A DNA stretch of 64,000 nucleotides, taken from Flavobacterium sp. KMS. Its GTDB lineage: Bacteria > Bacteroidota > Bacteroidia > Flavobacteriales > Flavobacteriaceae. Each line of letters begins with the position of its first letter. The first letter of the stretch is position 1. This document shows positions 18,484-27,695 of the stretch, piece by piece. The notes beneath the pieces are model-generated. The model did no database searches, had not been told where the DNA came from, and saw nothing but the letters and a program-made list of their open reading frames with translations. The stretch is taken from assembly GCF_000813005.1 (NCBI RefSeq), contig NZ_JSYP01000001.1, positions 581,288-645,287 on the forward strand, written 5' to 3'. The translations under genes were made by a program, and so were the position numbers.

Positions 18484-19626
18484 TTATTTATAAATCAGAT
18501 ATTTTGCTCTCATTTTTTTGAAATCTCGCAAACCATCTTTCCAGCTGTTTCTAATTTCTTCTTCGGAGATTCCAGCTTCTATTTGTTGTTGCAATTTTTC
18601 ATTTCCAGCTCGTATAGAGAATTTTCTTTTATCGAAGAATTTAGACTTATCTGTAGTTGTTTGATATGCTTTGATCAGCCATTTAATTTCTAGTCTATTA
18701 ATTCTAGGAATTGCCGACAAATCCTCCCCATTACATTCTACACCATTATATAAAGGATCTTTATCTCCAAAATTTGGTTTTGGAGTAAATGCAAAGTCGC
18801 TTTTTGGTAAATAAGGAGAGCCATATATCTGGAATTGTTTCTCCGTTCCGCGTCCCATACTTATATTAGTTCCTTCAAAAAGGCATAAACTAACATATAA
18901 ATTAATCGATTGATCGTTAGGTAAATTAGGAGAAGGTCGCACTGGTAAACTATAACTCATGCTTCTATTATAATTCAGACACGGGATAACTGTCAGTTTA
19001 CATTGAATTCCGTCTTTAAGCCATTTTTCACCATTAATCATTTTAGCTTCTTCGCCTAAAGTCATTCCGTGAAGTAAGGGAGTTCGGTGCATTCCAATTC
19101 CGCTTTGAAACGCAATATCCAAAACAGGACCATCTACAATACCAATATTCGGATTCGGGCGATCCAATACAATTAACGGAATGTTATTCTCGGCACATGC
19201 TTCCATTATTCTATGCATTGTAGAAACATACGTATATAATCGTGTTCCTACATCTTGCAAATCAAAAACCATGATGTCAATTCCTTTTAATTGCTCAGCA
19301 TTTGGTTTGTTATTTTTCCCGTAAAGGGAAGCAATCGACAATCCTGTTTTTGTATCGATTTCATCAGATACGTGTTCGCCAGCATCGGCTGTCCCCCTAA
19401 AACCATGTTCTGGTGCAAAAATGGTTTTTATCTTTACTTTCTTTTCAACCAAAAAATCTACCAGATGGGTTTTCTCATCAATAATTCCTGTCTGGTTGGT
19501 TACAATACCAATAGTTTTCCCTTTTAGTAAAGGCAAATATTCAGTATAATTTTCTGCTCCTGTTTTTATTTTTTGCGCAAAAGAAACGGTTGTAATTAAT
19601 ACGCATATTATGGTTAGTTTTTTCAT
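18484..19626 (-). CDS. namZ: Exo-beta-N-acetylmuramidase NamZ (GH171, formerly DUF1343), paralogue 1
   Basis: Periplasmic or secreted exo-muramidase predicted to release MurNAc from the non-reducing end of peptidoglycan glycans. The start at 19626 gives the signal peptide MKKLTIICVLITTVSFAQ; a longer reading from 19665 adds 13 residues without the right character. Family hallmarks are all present: KTIGIVTNQTG, FAPEHGFRGTADAGEH with the conserved Glu, DLQDVGTRLYTY, LDRPNP, LHGMTLGE and FEGTN-S-GRGTEKQFQ. At 380 residues it is full length. It is closely similar to the second copy at 40559. It ends the left arm of the locus, downstream of amiE, GH20 and GHL10 genes that attack the same polymer. 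Confidence 0.9.
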   Translation of the reverse strand: MKKLTIICVLITTVSFAQKIKTGAENYTEYLPLLKGKTIGIVTNQTGIIDEKTHLVDFLVEKKVKIKTIFAPEHGFRGTADAGEHVSDEIDTKTGLSIASLYGKNNKPNAEQLKGIDIMVFDLQDVGTRLYTYVSTMHRIMEACAENNIPLIVLDRPNPNIGIVDGPVLDIAFQSGIGMHRTPLLHGMTLGEEAKMINGEKWLKDGIQCKLTVIPCLNYNRSMSYSLPVRPSPNLPNDQSINLYVSLCLFEGTNISMGRGTEKQFQIYGSPYLPKSDFAFTPKPNFGDKDPLYNGVECNGEDLSAIPRINRLEIKWLIKAYQTTTDKSKFFDKRKFSIRAGNEKLQQQIEAGISEEEIRNSWKDGLRDFKKMRAKYLIYK

Positions 19627-19771
19627 AGGGTTTATTTGTTTTTCACTAATTGCACGAATTAGCATAAATTATTTTTTGCCACAGATTAAAGGATTAAAAA
19701 GATTTTATTCGCCATTAATTTTTGTTTCTCGCAGATTCTACAGATTTTGGAGATTTACATTATAATAAATT

Positions 19772-19864
19772 GTTTCACGCAGATTTTGCAGATTCTGGCA
19801 GATTTAATTTAAATTTTATAATCTGTGTTGATCTGCTTAAATCTGTAAAATCTGCGTGAAAAAC
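19772..19864. repeat. Palindromic repeat, family C copy 2
   Basis: TTTCACGCAGATTTTGCAGA on the left pairs with TCTGTAAAATCTGCGTGAAA on the right, with matching inner GATTTAA/TTAAATC blocks. A partial third unit (CTCGCAGATTCTACAGATTT) lies just before it. It sits between the amiE-like and namZ genes, so it would fold within their transcript if they are co-transcribed. Confidence 0.8.
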
Positions 19865-19912
19865 TTAGCGTCAACAAAACAAAAATCATTTTTAATCTGT
19901 GGCTAACTTTTT

Positions 19913-21217
19913 TCACTCATTTATTTGTTTCCAAATCTTCGGGCAAAAATCATCTTTATACATTAATCTATTAGTTCTTGTAGGGTTTACACGATTGGTA
20001 AGAATAATTAAGAACCTATTATTATCGGGATTCAAAAAGAAAAATGTTCCTGTGAAGCCTGTATGTCCAAAATCATTTTTATTATAAAATGCATCTGGTT
20101 TTCGTTTATCAAAACCAAGTCCGCGATAAATTCCTTCTTTGGCAAGAGGCGAATTTGTAAATGTTGCAACCACCTTTGCTTTTAGAATTTGCTTTCCTTG
20201 ATACTTCCCATTGTTAAGCAACATCTGGCAAATTACCGAGATCGATTGTGCATTGGCAAACAAACCTGCATTCCCGGAAACTCCACCTAAAATAGCCGCA
20301 GCTTCATCATGTACATAACCTTTGATGGTATCTTTTCTGAAAAAATTATCAATTTCGGTTGGCATTACATTTTGCTCCGAAGTCCATTTTAAAGGATTAT
20401 ATCCAATTTTTGAGATTCCTAATTCAGCATAAATTTTATTCGCCAGTTGATCCAACTTTTTACCTGTATTTGTCTCCATCATTTGTTGCACAAGGATCAG
20501 GTTTAAATCGCTGTACAAATACTTACCACGAGGATTGGTATTGGCCACAGCTATTTTCTCATATACCATTTTATAAAACTCAGGATTTATCCACATATTT
20601 TTATAAACCTGAACATAATTCTCTTTAGGTTCAAAAGAGAGATAATTTGCATCATAAACAATATTCTTGTTTACATACATATTATCGAATAAATCAGGAT
20701 AGTTCTCCGACTTTTCTTTACTTAACAAAGGAGATCCATCTGGCGTAGATAACATACTTTGATAAAAAGTAATACTGGGCGTTAACCCCGAAGTATGCGT
20801 GAGTAATTCAAAAAAAGTTAAATCGGCAATAGCTGTGTTTTTATACATAGGAACTACGTCTCCCAACTTATCTTCTAATTTTAATCTGTTTTCTCCAACC
20901 AAACGCATGGCGACGAGGGTAGCTCCCAAGACTTTAGACATAGAAGCTAAATCGTACACGTCGTCTGTTTTTACTAACTCTTTTTTTGAATAATCGTGGT
21001 ACCCATAATTTTTCAAAATGAAAACAGAATCTTTGCTACCTACAATAATTTGTGCTCCAGGGAAAAATCCTTTTTCGAGCGCATTATTCATCATCGAATC
21101 GATGTAAACTTCATTTTGCTTTGTATTGAAAGTTTTTATTGAACTCTTTAGAGAATGGCAACTAATCTCTAGAAGAATCAAAAAAACAAGTACGATTTTA
21201 ACTCCTATTTTCTTCAT
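19913..21217 (-). CDS. AmiE-like serine hydrolase of the beta-lactamase family
   Basis: A 434-residue lipoprotein (LLEISC lipobox, Cys 20) of the PF00144 fold. Motifs: nucleophile SMSK in YDLASMSKVLG, YSDLNLI as the second motif, and FGHTGFTG near the C-terminus. The same motifs and block order, including LLTH--GL, APTEIDN-FR, GYVHD-AA---GGV-G-AG and RGLGFDKR, occur in the C-terminal half of the NagZ fusion at 44553, so the two are paralogues. In Bacillus subtilis the corresponding enzyme AmiE removes the peptide from MurNAc-peptides in a namZ-nagZ-murQ cluster. Context with namZ here makes N-acetylmuramyl-L-alanine amidase the best guess; a carboxypeptidase role is the alternative. The GH20 gene ends 5 bases upstream, implying one transcript. 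Confidence 0.8.
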   Translation of the reverse strand: MKKIGVKIVLVFLILLEISCHSLKSSIKTFNTKQNEVYIDSMMNNALEKGFFPGAQIIVGSKDSVFILKNYGYHDYSKKELVKTDDVYDLASMSKVLGATLVAMRLVGENRLKLEDKLGDVVPMYKNTAIADLTFFELLTHTSGLTPSITFYQSMLSTPDGSPLLSKEKSENYPDLFDNMYVNKNIVYDANYLSFEPKENYVQVYKNMWINPEFYKMVYEKIAVANTNPRGKYLYSDLNLILVQQMMETNTGKKLDQLANKIYAELGISKIGYNPLKWTSEQNVMPTEIDNFFRKDTIKGYVHDEAAAILGGVSGNAGLFANAQSISVICQMLLNNGKYQGKQILKAKVVATFTNSPLAKEGIYRGLGFDKRKPDAFYNKNDFGHTGFTGTFFFLNPDNNRFLIILTNRVNPTRTNRLMYKDDFCPKIWKQINE

Positions 21218-21222
21218 GTTCT

Positions 21223-23727
21223 TTATGGATTAACTCTCAAGTCCTGACCTGCCATAAGAGGCTCGTTGTTGGTTCCTGTGATCATTATTCTAACTGCTTT
21301 TACAGGTTTCTTTGGGTAGATAGAAGCATTCCCATAATCAAAAATATCTCCTTTTTCAAAATCAATTCCGTTATACGAATATTCAACATAACCATCATTT
21401 ACAATAAATCTTGGGTGATGTGGAATTCCTGTCAATACATCAATTTTTGAAGAAACAACAGGATTGGTAAACGTGTATAAAATCCAGTCACCGCTCACAC
21501 ACGGAACATCGGTACGCAAATAAGTCTCTTCATTATAATCTTCTAATCTTGAAATTGGGAATTTAGGATTTTCAGCCATCGATGAGGTAACTTTTACCTC
21601 TGGTTCTAAATAAGGCGAACAATTGAAATTTACCTTAGCCGAAGATGCTGTAGCTTCTTTATTATCTACAATAAAGTCTAAACGATAAGTGTTTTTATCA
21701 TTATAATTATCAATCACAAATCGCAAACGAGGTTTGGATTTCAGTGTTTTTTCTTCTGAATAAGTTTGGATTAATTTATCATTTTCATAAAATGAAACCG
21801 ATTTAATAACTCCATTACTAACCTCATCTGCAGTTGGATTAAAAGTTAAATACCAAATCCCGCTTTTATCAACATGCTCCGTAATATTCTCCGAAATGTT
21901 TAAAACCTCAACTTTTGATGTATTCCAATTTGCAACTGGTAATTTCTCAACTTTTACCGCAGGACTTGCTGAATCTTCATTAAAGAAGGTACGGAACAAG
22001 TATTGCTCATAATTCTTAGTCTGGATTGATCCAGTATATAAAGGGGATTGTCTCGTAGGTTCGTTTCCTTGCGCATCATAACGTACAACTGCTCCTTCAT
22101 AAGGTGGTGTTACTGTAATCGTTCCGCTTTTATAAATTGCCGTTGGCGGAAAATCTCTAAAAGCAATTCCCATATTAGCCAAACGTTGCAAATGGCTATT
22201 GGTTAATCTTCCATAAAAATTATCCCAGTTTTTATCTTCTTTTTTAGACCATCCAATTTCGGACAAAGCACTAATTCTTGGGTAACTTTGGTATTCTACA
22301 AATCGTGTCGGACGATCAAGATATTCACTCCACAAAGCACCTTGTACTCCTTTTATCAATTTTTGTTGTTCGGGAGTTAAATCGTTGTCTGGAATTGGCT
22401 CAAACGAATAAGCTCTTTTTGTATCTGTAATAGCTGCCCAACGATGACCACGCTCATTTTCGGACTGTGCCATGTCAAAATAAGTAAATTGCCCTGGCAT
22501 CATAACAGTTTCATACCCTTTTTTAGCTGATTCAATTCCGTAGCTTATTCCCTGCCAAGCACTAATTAAAGTGTTTGGATTTATCTCTCCTCCTTTTAAA
22601 ATTTCATTCCAGCCGGCTGTTTTTTTATTGTATTTTTCTACGATTTTTTCTACACGTCTAAAGAAATAATTCTGAAGTTGGAAAGTATCTGTATAGCCTT
22701 CTTTTTCCATCAGCGCTTTACATTTTGGGCAATGTTCCCAATTGGCTCTATTTACCTCATCTCCTGCAACATGAATATATTCAAAAGGGAACATTTCTGA
22801 AACTTCTCTAATTATAGAATCTAGAATTTGATAGTTTTCTTCACGCCCCACACACCATACATTTTTTACTTCTCCCTGAACACTTTTTGTTTCCTGTGTC
22901 GTAACACATCCTATTTCTGGATATGCTGCCGTTACAGCGCGAGAATGTCCCGGAATTTCGATTTCGGGCATAATTGAGATTCCACGAGCTGCTGCATAAG
23001 CCACAACTTCTTTCATATCGGCTTGGGTATAATAACCGCCGTAACGTTTGTTTCCTGAACCGTAAGATGGCAACAATACTTCTCCTGGTCCTCTCCAGGC
23101 TCCTTTTAAGGTTAAATCTGGCATTGATTTAATCTCGGCTCTCCATCCGTTATCATCGGTAAGATGCCAATGAAAAACATTCATCTTGTGTGCTGCTAAC
23201 CAGTCGATATAATTCTTAACCGTTTGCTTATCAAAAAACTGTCTTGAACAATCAAGCATCATTCCGCGCCATTCAAAACGAGGATAATCTTCTATTTTCA
23301 CAAACGGAATTGTTCCTTTTTTCACCTCTTTGGCAGTGCAAATTTGTAATAAGCTTTGAAGTCCATTTAAGACTCCGTTTGAAGATTTTCCTTTTATAAC
23401 CACTCCTTTTTTAGTTACGCTCAATTCGTAACCATCATTAGGAAGATTTAATTTTTCATCTACTAAAAATGATATTCCATCTTTTTTATTTCCTTTTCCA
23501 ATAGAAACAATCGGCTTAATTCCTGTAGTTGCAAAAAAATCACTCCCTATATAATTGGCACTTTTTTGCAACTTTTTGTCTACAACAATTTGTACTGATG
23601 AAGGAATTACAAATGTTCCTTCTTTCTGTTCTATTTTTACTGGTTGCGGAATTATATCGAGTTTCTGAGCCTGTAATACATTCAGGGAACTCAAGAAAAC
23701 TGCGATTAGTAGCATACTTTTTTTCAT
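21223..23727 (-). CDS. Beta-N-acetylhexosaminidase, glycoside hydrolase family 20
   Basis: Exported enzyme that removes terminal beta-GlcNAc (or GalNAc) residues. Signal peptide 1-20; an N-terminal GH20b-type domain to about 148; then the TIM barrel with FEWRGMMLDC-R, FHWHLTDDNGWR, PEIEIPGH and the catalytic pair Asp323-Glu324 in HVAGDEVN. The C-terminal part (about 540-834) contains an Ig-like hexosaminidase tail (TITVTPPYEGAVVRYDAQG) and a discoidin-like F5/8 C segment. At 834 residues it is a normal large Bacteroidota GH20. It lies 21 bases after GHL10 and 5 bases before the amiE-like gene, forming a tight minus-strand operon with namZ at its end. Confidence 0.92.
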   Translation of the reverse strand: MKKSMLLIAVFLSSLNVLQAQKLDIIPQPVKIEQKEGTFVIPSSVQIVVDKKLQKSANYIGSDFFATTGIKPIVSIGKGNKKDGISFLVDEKLNLPNDGYELSVTKKGVVIKGKSSNGVLNGLQSLLQICTAKEVKKGTIPFVKIEDYPRFEWRGMMLDCSRQFFDKQTVKNYIDWLAAHKMNVFHWHLTDDNGWRAEIKSMPDLTLKGAWRGPGEVLLPSYGSGNKRYGGYYTQADMKEVVAYAAARGISIMPEIEIPGHSRAVTAAYPEIGCVTTQETKSVQGEVKNVWCVGREENYQILDSIIREVSEMFPFEYIHVAGDEVNRANWEHCPKCKALMEKEGYTDTFQLQNYFFRRVEKIVEKYNKKTAGWNEILKGGEINPNTLISAWQGISYGIESAKKGYETVMMPGQFTYFDMAQSENERGHRWAAITDTKRAYSFEPIPDNDLTPEQQKLIKGVQGALWSEYLDRPTRFVEYQSYPRISALSEIGWSKKEDKNWDNFYGRLTNSHLQRLANMGIAFRDFPPTAIYKSGTITVTPPYEGAVVRYDAQGNEPTRQSPLYTGSIQTKNYEQYLFRTFFNEDSASPAVKVEKLPVANWNTSKVEVLNISENITEHVDKSGIWYLTFNPTADEVSNGVIKSVSFYENDKLIQTYSEEKTLKSKPRLRFVIDNYNDKNTYRLDFIVDNKEATASSAKVNFNCSPYLEPEVKVTSSMAENPKFPISRLEDYNEETYLRTDVPCVSGDWILYTFTNPVVSSKIDVLTGIPHHPRFIVNDGYVEYSYNGIDFEKGDIFDYGNASIYPKKPVKAVRIMITGTNNEPLMAGQDLRVNP

Positions 23728-23748
23728 CTTTTCTGGTTTTTGGTTTTG

Positions 23749-25221
23749 TTAAAATTGTATTGGAATACTTTCCGTTTGTGTGGTACTCAAAGCGGTAATG
23801 GCATAAATATATTTTTCAAAATTAGCATTTGGCACTTCTAATTTTGTGGCTGTGGTTACGTAGTAAACATTCTCAGGATTAGAGAAATCTGTTATTTTTC
23901 CTTTAGCAAATCTATAAATCACATATTTTTTATTGTTCAATCCAGCTTTCCAAGTAAGCAGTCCTTTATCTCCGCTTTTAGCAATCGTAGCGTTTATTGG
24001 CGGCTGTGGTGTTATTCTTGTAATTCTGTTTGCTTCGGGTGTTAATGCAATATATTTATATTGTTTTTCTATAAGAGGCTTTCTAAGTGTATCTCCTTTT
24101 TTTAGAAAATTGTTTGCTGTAAAATACATGGAGCCATCTAGTAAAGGCAGAGACCGAACCATTTCTATTTGCTTCACAATCTGGTCTGGACTTCTCCACT
24201 CTACTTCATTTGCTGTTTTCAAAAGCTTATAAACTCCATGACCTACATATACATTTGCCCCGTATTTATGTTTTGCCCACCATTTTGCCAAAACTTCAAA
24301 ATTAGCTCTGTCAAAACCAATGTGCCAGTATATTTGAGGTGTTACATAATCTATCCAGTTTTCTTTTTGCCATTTTAAAACATTGGCATACAAATCATCA
24401 TAGTTTGTAGCTCCTGCCATTGTGTTTGATCCTTCTGAATCTTTGGCAATATTTCGCCATACTCCAAAAGGTGAAATTCCGAATTCGACCTCTGGTTTAT
24501 TTGCAATTATAGTATCTCTTATTTGTTTGATTATCAAATCGACATTATCCCTTCTCCAATCGTCTTTGTCTTTAAACTGTCGAGGTTCTTTGGCAAATGC
24601 AACCTGATCAGGAAATTCTTGCCCAGCAATTCTATATGGATAAAAATAATCGTCCATGTGTATTGCCTGAATATCATAATTTCGAACTATTTCGCCCACC
24701 ACAGAAGCAACAAAATCTCTGGTTTCTTTAAACCCAGGATTAAAATATCTCGTTTTTCCGTAAGTAACAAACAACTCTGGTTTCTTAAAATATAAATGCG
24801 TTTTTGCTAGTACTTCTTTGGTTGTATCTTTTTGTACACGATACGGATTTAGCCAGACATGTACACTCATTCCTCTTTTCCCCGCTTCGTCAATCATTAA
24901 TTGCAATGGGTCAAAACCCGGGGCAACGCCCTGAGTTCCGGTTATCCAATGTGATGCTGGTTCTTTAGTCGATTTATAATAGGCATCTGCCGTAGGGCGA
25001 ATTTGAAAGATTACGGTGTTCAGATTATACGACCGTAAATTATCCAGAATTGTTATCATTTCGGCTTTCATCGCCTTGTCTGATAAACCGGGTTTTGAAG
25101 GCCAATCGATATTATCTACAGTAGAAATCCAAGCAGCCCGCATTTCTCTTTTTGCTGGTTGTTGTCCAAAGAGATTGGCTTGAAACAACAGCACTAGAAT
25201 TAAAATTTTTAAGATTTTCAT
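23749..25221 (-). CDS. GHL10 (DUF187) glycoside hydrolase, DigH/YngK-like
   Basis: A 490-residue exported protein (signal peptide ending NLFGQQ). The N-terminal two-thirds is the GHL10 TIM barrel: REMRAAWISTVDNIDWPSK at 26-44, NTVIFQIRPTADAYYKS, GMSVHVWLNPYR, IHMDDYFYPY with its acidic residues, and GISPFGVWRN. The C-terminal third is an Ig/FN3-like domain. In Escherichia coli the GHL10 protein DigH cleaves denuded (peptide-free) peptidoglycan glycans at the divisome. In this locus the same activity would make glycan ends for NamZ and hexosaminidase. Function is inference from family plus neighbours. It is the first gene of the GHL10-GH20-amiE-namZ run. Confidence 0.85.
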   Translation of the reverse strand: MKILKILILVLLFQANLFGQQPAKREMRAAWISTVDNIDWPSKPGLSDKAMKAEMITILDNLRSYNLNTVIFQIRPTADAYYKSTKEPASHWITGTQGVAPGFDPLQLMIDEAGKRGMSVHVWLNPYRVQKDTTKEVLAKTHLYFKKPELFVTYGKTRYFNPGFKETRDFVASVVGEIVRNYDIQAIHMDDYFYPYRIAGQEFPDQVAFAKEPRQFKDKDDWRRDNVDLIIKQIRDTIIANKPEVEFGISPFGVWRNIAKDSEGSNTMAGATNYDDLYANVLKWQKENWIDYVTPQIYWHIGFDRANFEVLAKWWAKHKYGANVYVGHGVYKLLKTANEVEWRSPDQIVKQIEMVRSLPLLDGSMYFTANNFLKKGDTLRKPLIEKQYKYIALTPEANRITRITPQPPINATIAKSGDKGLLTWKAGLNNKKYVIYRFAKGKITDFSNPENVYYVTTATKLEVPNANFEKYIYAITALSTTQTESIPIQF

Positions 25222-25350
25222 AAATTCTATTTTTGGTTAGTTAATGTTTTTCGGGCAATTTAACCGCAAAGTCCGCAAGGGTTTTACGCAAAGTCCACAA
25301 AGTTTTTAATCTGTTTAATCCTTTAATTTCTATCTAATTCATTATTAAAT

Positions 25351-25540
25351 CACCAACGAAATAAGTCCCAGCGGGACATTATATTTATAGAAATTTAATT
25401 GTTTATCTAAAGAAACCCCAGCGGGGTGACATTTCAGCAACCCGAAGACAAACATACATATCGCTCCGCTGGAGCTTTTACAAAAAGAACGTATAACATT
25501 GGCTATAAATATTACGCTCCGCTGGAGCTTTTATAGCATA
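25351..25540. repeat. Interspersed repeat family F in the 25222-25716 gap
   Basis: TCCCAGCGGGACATT and CCCCAGCGGGGTGACATTTC are followed by two copies of CGCTCCGCTGGAGCTTTTA (about 25462 and 25515), which can pair with them as strong hairpins. It separates the metallophosphoesterase gene from the GHL10 operon. Shorter GTCCGCAAAG wording on both sides (25270-25310, 25610) is another low-complexity echo. No gene is seen. Confidence 0.7.
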
Positions 25541-25682
25541 GCATATTTACTCAATATAATTTTCTAATCATTCTAATCTTTTTAATCTGTGGCAGATAAT
25601 TTAACCACTATGTCCGCAAAGTTTTTCTCAATATTGACATTTCAACGGAAGAGAAACTCCATAATATTTGTCGATAATAATA

Positions 25683-25710
25683 CCTAACAGGTTTAAAAAA
25701 AACTGTTAGG
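25683..25710. terminator. Terminator of the metallophosphoesterase gene
   Basis: CCTAACAG and CTGTTAGG arms enclose a GTTTAAAAAAAA loop, six bases beyond the minus-strand stop at 25717. The core CCTAACA/TGTTAGG resembles the hairpin at 18431-18461. Confidence 0.75.
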
Positions 25711-25716
25711 ATAAAC

Positions 25717-27555
25717 TTACTCTAATAAATAAATTCCTCCCTCAATAAGCGATGTCCAAACGTTGCCTTTTTCATCTACTGAAAATCCGTTTACGCTCGA
25801 GCTTCCTAAATTGATTTGTTTTATAATCTCAAATTTCTCCGCATCAACAATAACGACTTCTCCTTTTCGGCTTCCTATATATATTTTATTATTGTTTTCT
25901 ACTATTGGCGCTGGATTATGCTCGTACCCTAGTTTTAAATCTAAAATCTTACTTTGACTAATCAAATTTTCTTCGGTTAATTCTAGATTATCGCTTAATG
26001 GTAATCTTAACAATTCTCCATTCATTGTTTTTGCATAAAACCATTTTCCGTCTTGGCTTTTTCCCATCGATTCTCTGACTTTCCATTTAGAGGTTCTTAA
26101 AAGGGTTTTACCTGTTTCGATATCCAAAATGGTCAAAAAACGTTCTGGTGTAACAAAGTAAAGTCTGCTTTTTGACGACACTACATTTACATTTCCAGCT
26201 GAATACAAAAGCTGATTTATATTGCCATTATTCCATCGCCAGATAAGTGCTCCTGTGTTTTTATTTAAACAATAAACATTGGCATCCCATGCTCCAAAAA
26301 TAACCTTATCCCCTTGTATCAATGGAGTTCCTTGCGAATACGATTGTGGTAAATTATTCTTCCAGATTACCTGACCACTAACGGCATCAATGCATATAAA
26401 CGCTGTAGAGCTTGCTGTATAAATTTTATTATTCTCGGCAATTGGCGAACCTACCAAAACTCCACCTACAGGAATCTTCCATTTTTGTTTGCCTGATTCT
26501 GTATCAAATCCTAGCAGATTTCCTTCTATTGTACCAATAACAAGATTGTTTTTTACAATAATTGGGGAGAAATAAATAGCATTTCCTGTTTCTGTTTTCC
26601 AATTCAGCGTTTTGTTTTTCAAATTAACCGATTGTATCTCGCCAATAGAATTGGTAAAATAGAGGCTTCTTTTATCAAAACAAGGAACACTATAAATTGA
26701 TGCAATATCTTTTATAAATGGAGGGAAATTAGTTTCTAGATTATCTTTTGGAATTTCAATTTTTGAAGGCTTTGTTGGAACTGAGAAATTAAAAACACCT
26801 GGTTTGTCTATCATTTTCTGATAAACACTAATGCTATCATTACTGATTACAACCTCGTTGTAGCTTCTGGTTTTTCCATCGCGCGAGGTAATCGATGCTC
26901 CCATAATACCGCTTAGACCAGAGAAATCATATTTTTTTAAGGTGTGTCCGTGACCACAAAAACTAACAACTGTAGGGTATTTTTCTAAAACAGAAAGTAC
27001 TTCTTTATAATTACTCACACTATTATCTAATGGATAATGCGCAAAGTTCAATACTTTTTTATTGCTATTTTTAAGACTGTCTTTTAGTGTTTGGTCAAGC
27101 CAAAGAACGTCTTCATGCTTTACAAAACCATCCCCCATTTTCATATAAGGACCACACGGAAATCCGATAAAAAGATAATCTCCTTTTGAGAAAACAAATC
27201 TATCGTTACCCCATATTTTTTTATAAGTCAAACCTGCACTTTCACTCCAATTAGTTTCGTGATTTCCTGAGATTACATAATAAGGAATTTTCAATTTAGC
27301 CAGAATCGAATGAACTTGCTTTAGTTCATCATCTGCGCCACGATTCGTTAAATCTCCCGTTACTACAACAAATTCATTATCAGAATTATTGATTTCTTTT
27401 ATAATGTCTTGCAACAAAAAATCATTTTCGTTCCCCACAGAAACATGCAAATCTGTAAGTTGTACAAACTTGATATTTCCTGATTTTTCTGCCTTTTGAG
27501 AAAACCCTGATGCAATTATAAAAATCAATAATATTATGGAAAATGAAAGTTTCAT
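25717..27555 (-). CDS. Exported metallophosphoesterase fused to a PQQ-type beta-propeller
   Basis: A 612-residue two-domain envelope protein. The start at 27555 gives a signal peptide (MKLSFSIILLIFIIASGFSQ). Residues of about 28-230 are a calcineurin-like phosphoesterase with the metal motifs LTDLHVS, GDLTNRG, GNHET and GHGH. After a short linker, residues of about 290-612 form a beta-propeller from repeats such as LVIGTIEGNLLGFDTESGKQKW and VSGQVIWKN. The substrate is unknown; in this setting a wall- or envelope-derived phosphoester is possible but unproven. It is transcribed with the left arm yet separated from the next gene by a terminator, so it may be an independent passenger. Confidence 0.85.
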   Translation of the reverse strand: MKLSFSIILLIFIIASGFSQKAEKSGNIKFVQLTDLHVSVGNENDFLLQDIIKEINNSDNEFVVVTGDLTNRGADDELKQVHSILAKLKIPYYVISGNHETNWSESAGLTYKKIWGNDRFVFSKGDYLFIGFPCGPYMKMGDGFVKHEDVLWLDQTLKDSLKNSNKKVLNFAHYPLDNSVSNYKEVLSVLEKYPTVVSFCGHGHTLKKYDFSGLSGIMGASITSRDGKTRSYNEVVISNDSISVYQKMIDKPGVFNFSVPTKPSKIEIPKDNLETNFPPFIKDIASIYSVPCFDKRSLYFTNSIGEIQSVNLKNKTLNWKTETGNAIYFSPIIVKNNLVIGTIEGNLLGFDTESGKQKWKIPVGGVLVGSPIAENNKIYTASSTAFICIDAVSGQVIWKNNLPQSYSQGTPLIQGDKVIFGAWDANVYCLNKNTGALIWRWNNGNINQLLYSAGNVNVVSSKSRLYFVTPERFLTILDIETGKTLLRTSKWKVRESMGKSQDGKWFYAKTMNGELLRLPLSDNLELTEENLISQSKILDLKLGYEHNPAPIVENNNKIYIGSRKGEVVIVDAEKFEIIKQINLGSSSVNGFSVDEKGNVWTSLIEGGIYLLE

Positions 27556-27609
27556 TGATCTGTTTTTTATTTTATTTTGAAACAAATTATATTGTGGTTA
27601 CGTTGTGTT

Positions 27610-27629
27610 AGACGCACTGCGGTGCGTCT
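27610..27629. repeat. Short perfect hairpin repeat
   Basis: AGACGCAC-TGCG-GTGCGTCT is a perfect 8-bp stem with a 4-base loop, followed by two direct CACTGTGCGT units. It is far more GC-rich than the surrounding DNA and looks like a small interspersed element downstream of the broken esterase. Confidence 0.6.
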
Positions 27630-27695
27630 CTACACTGTGCGTATACACTGTGCGTCTACAGAAAACCTTTGAATCTCTGTCCCTTTGAACCTCTC

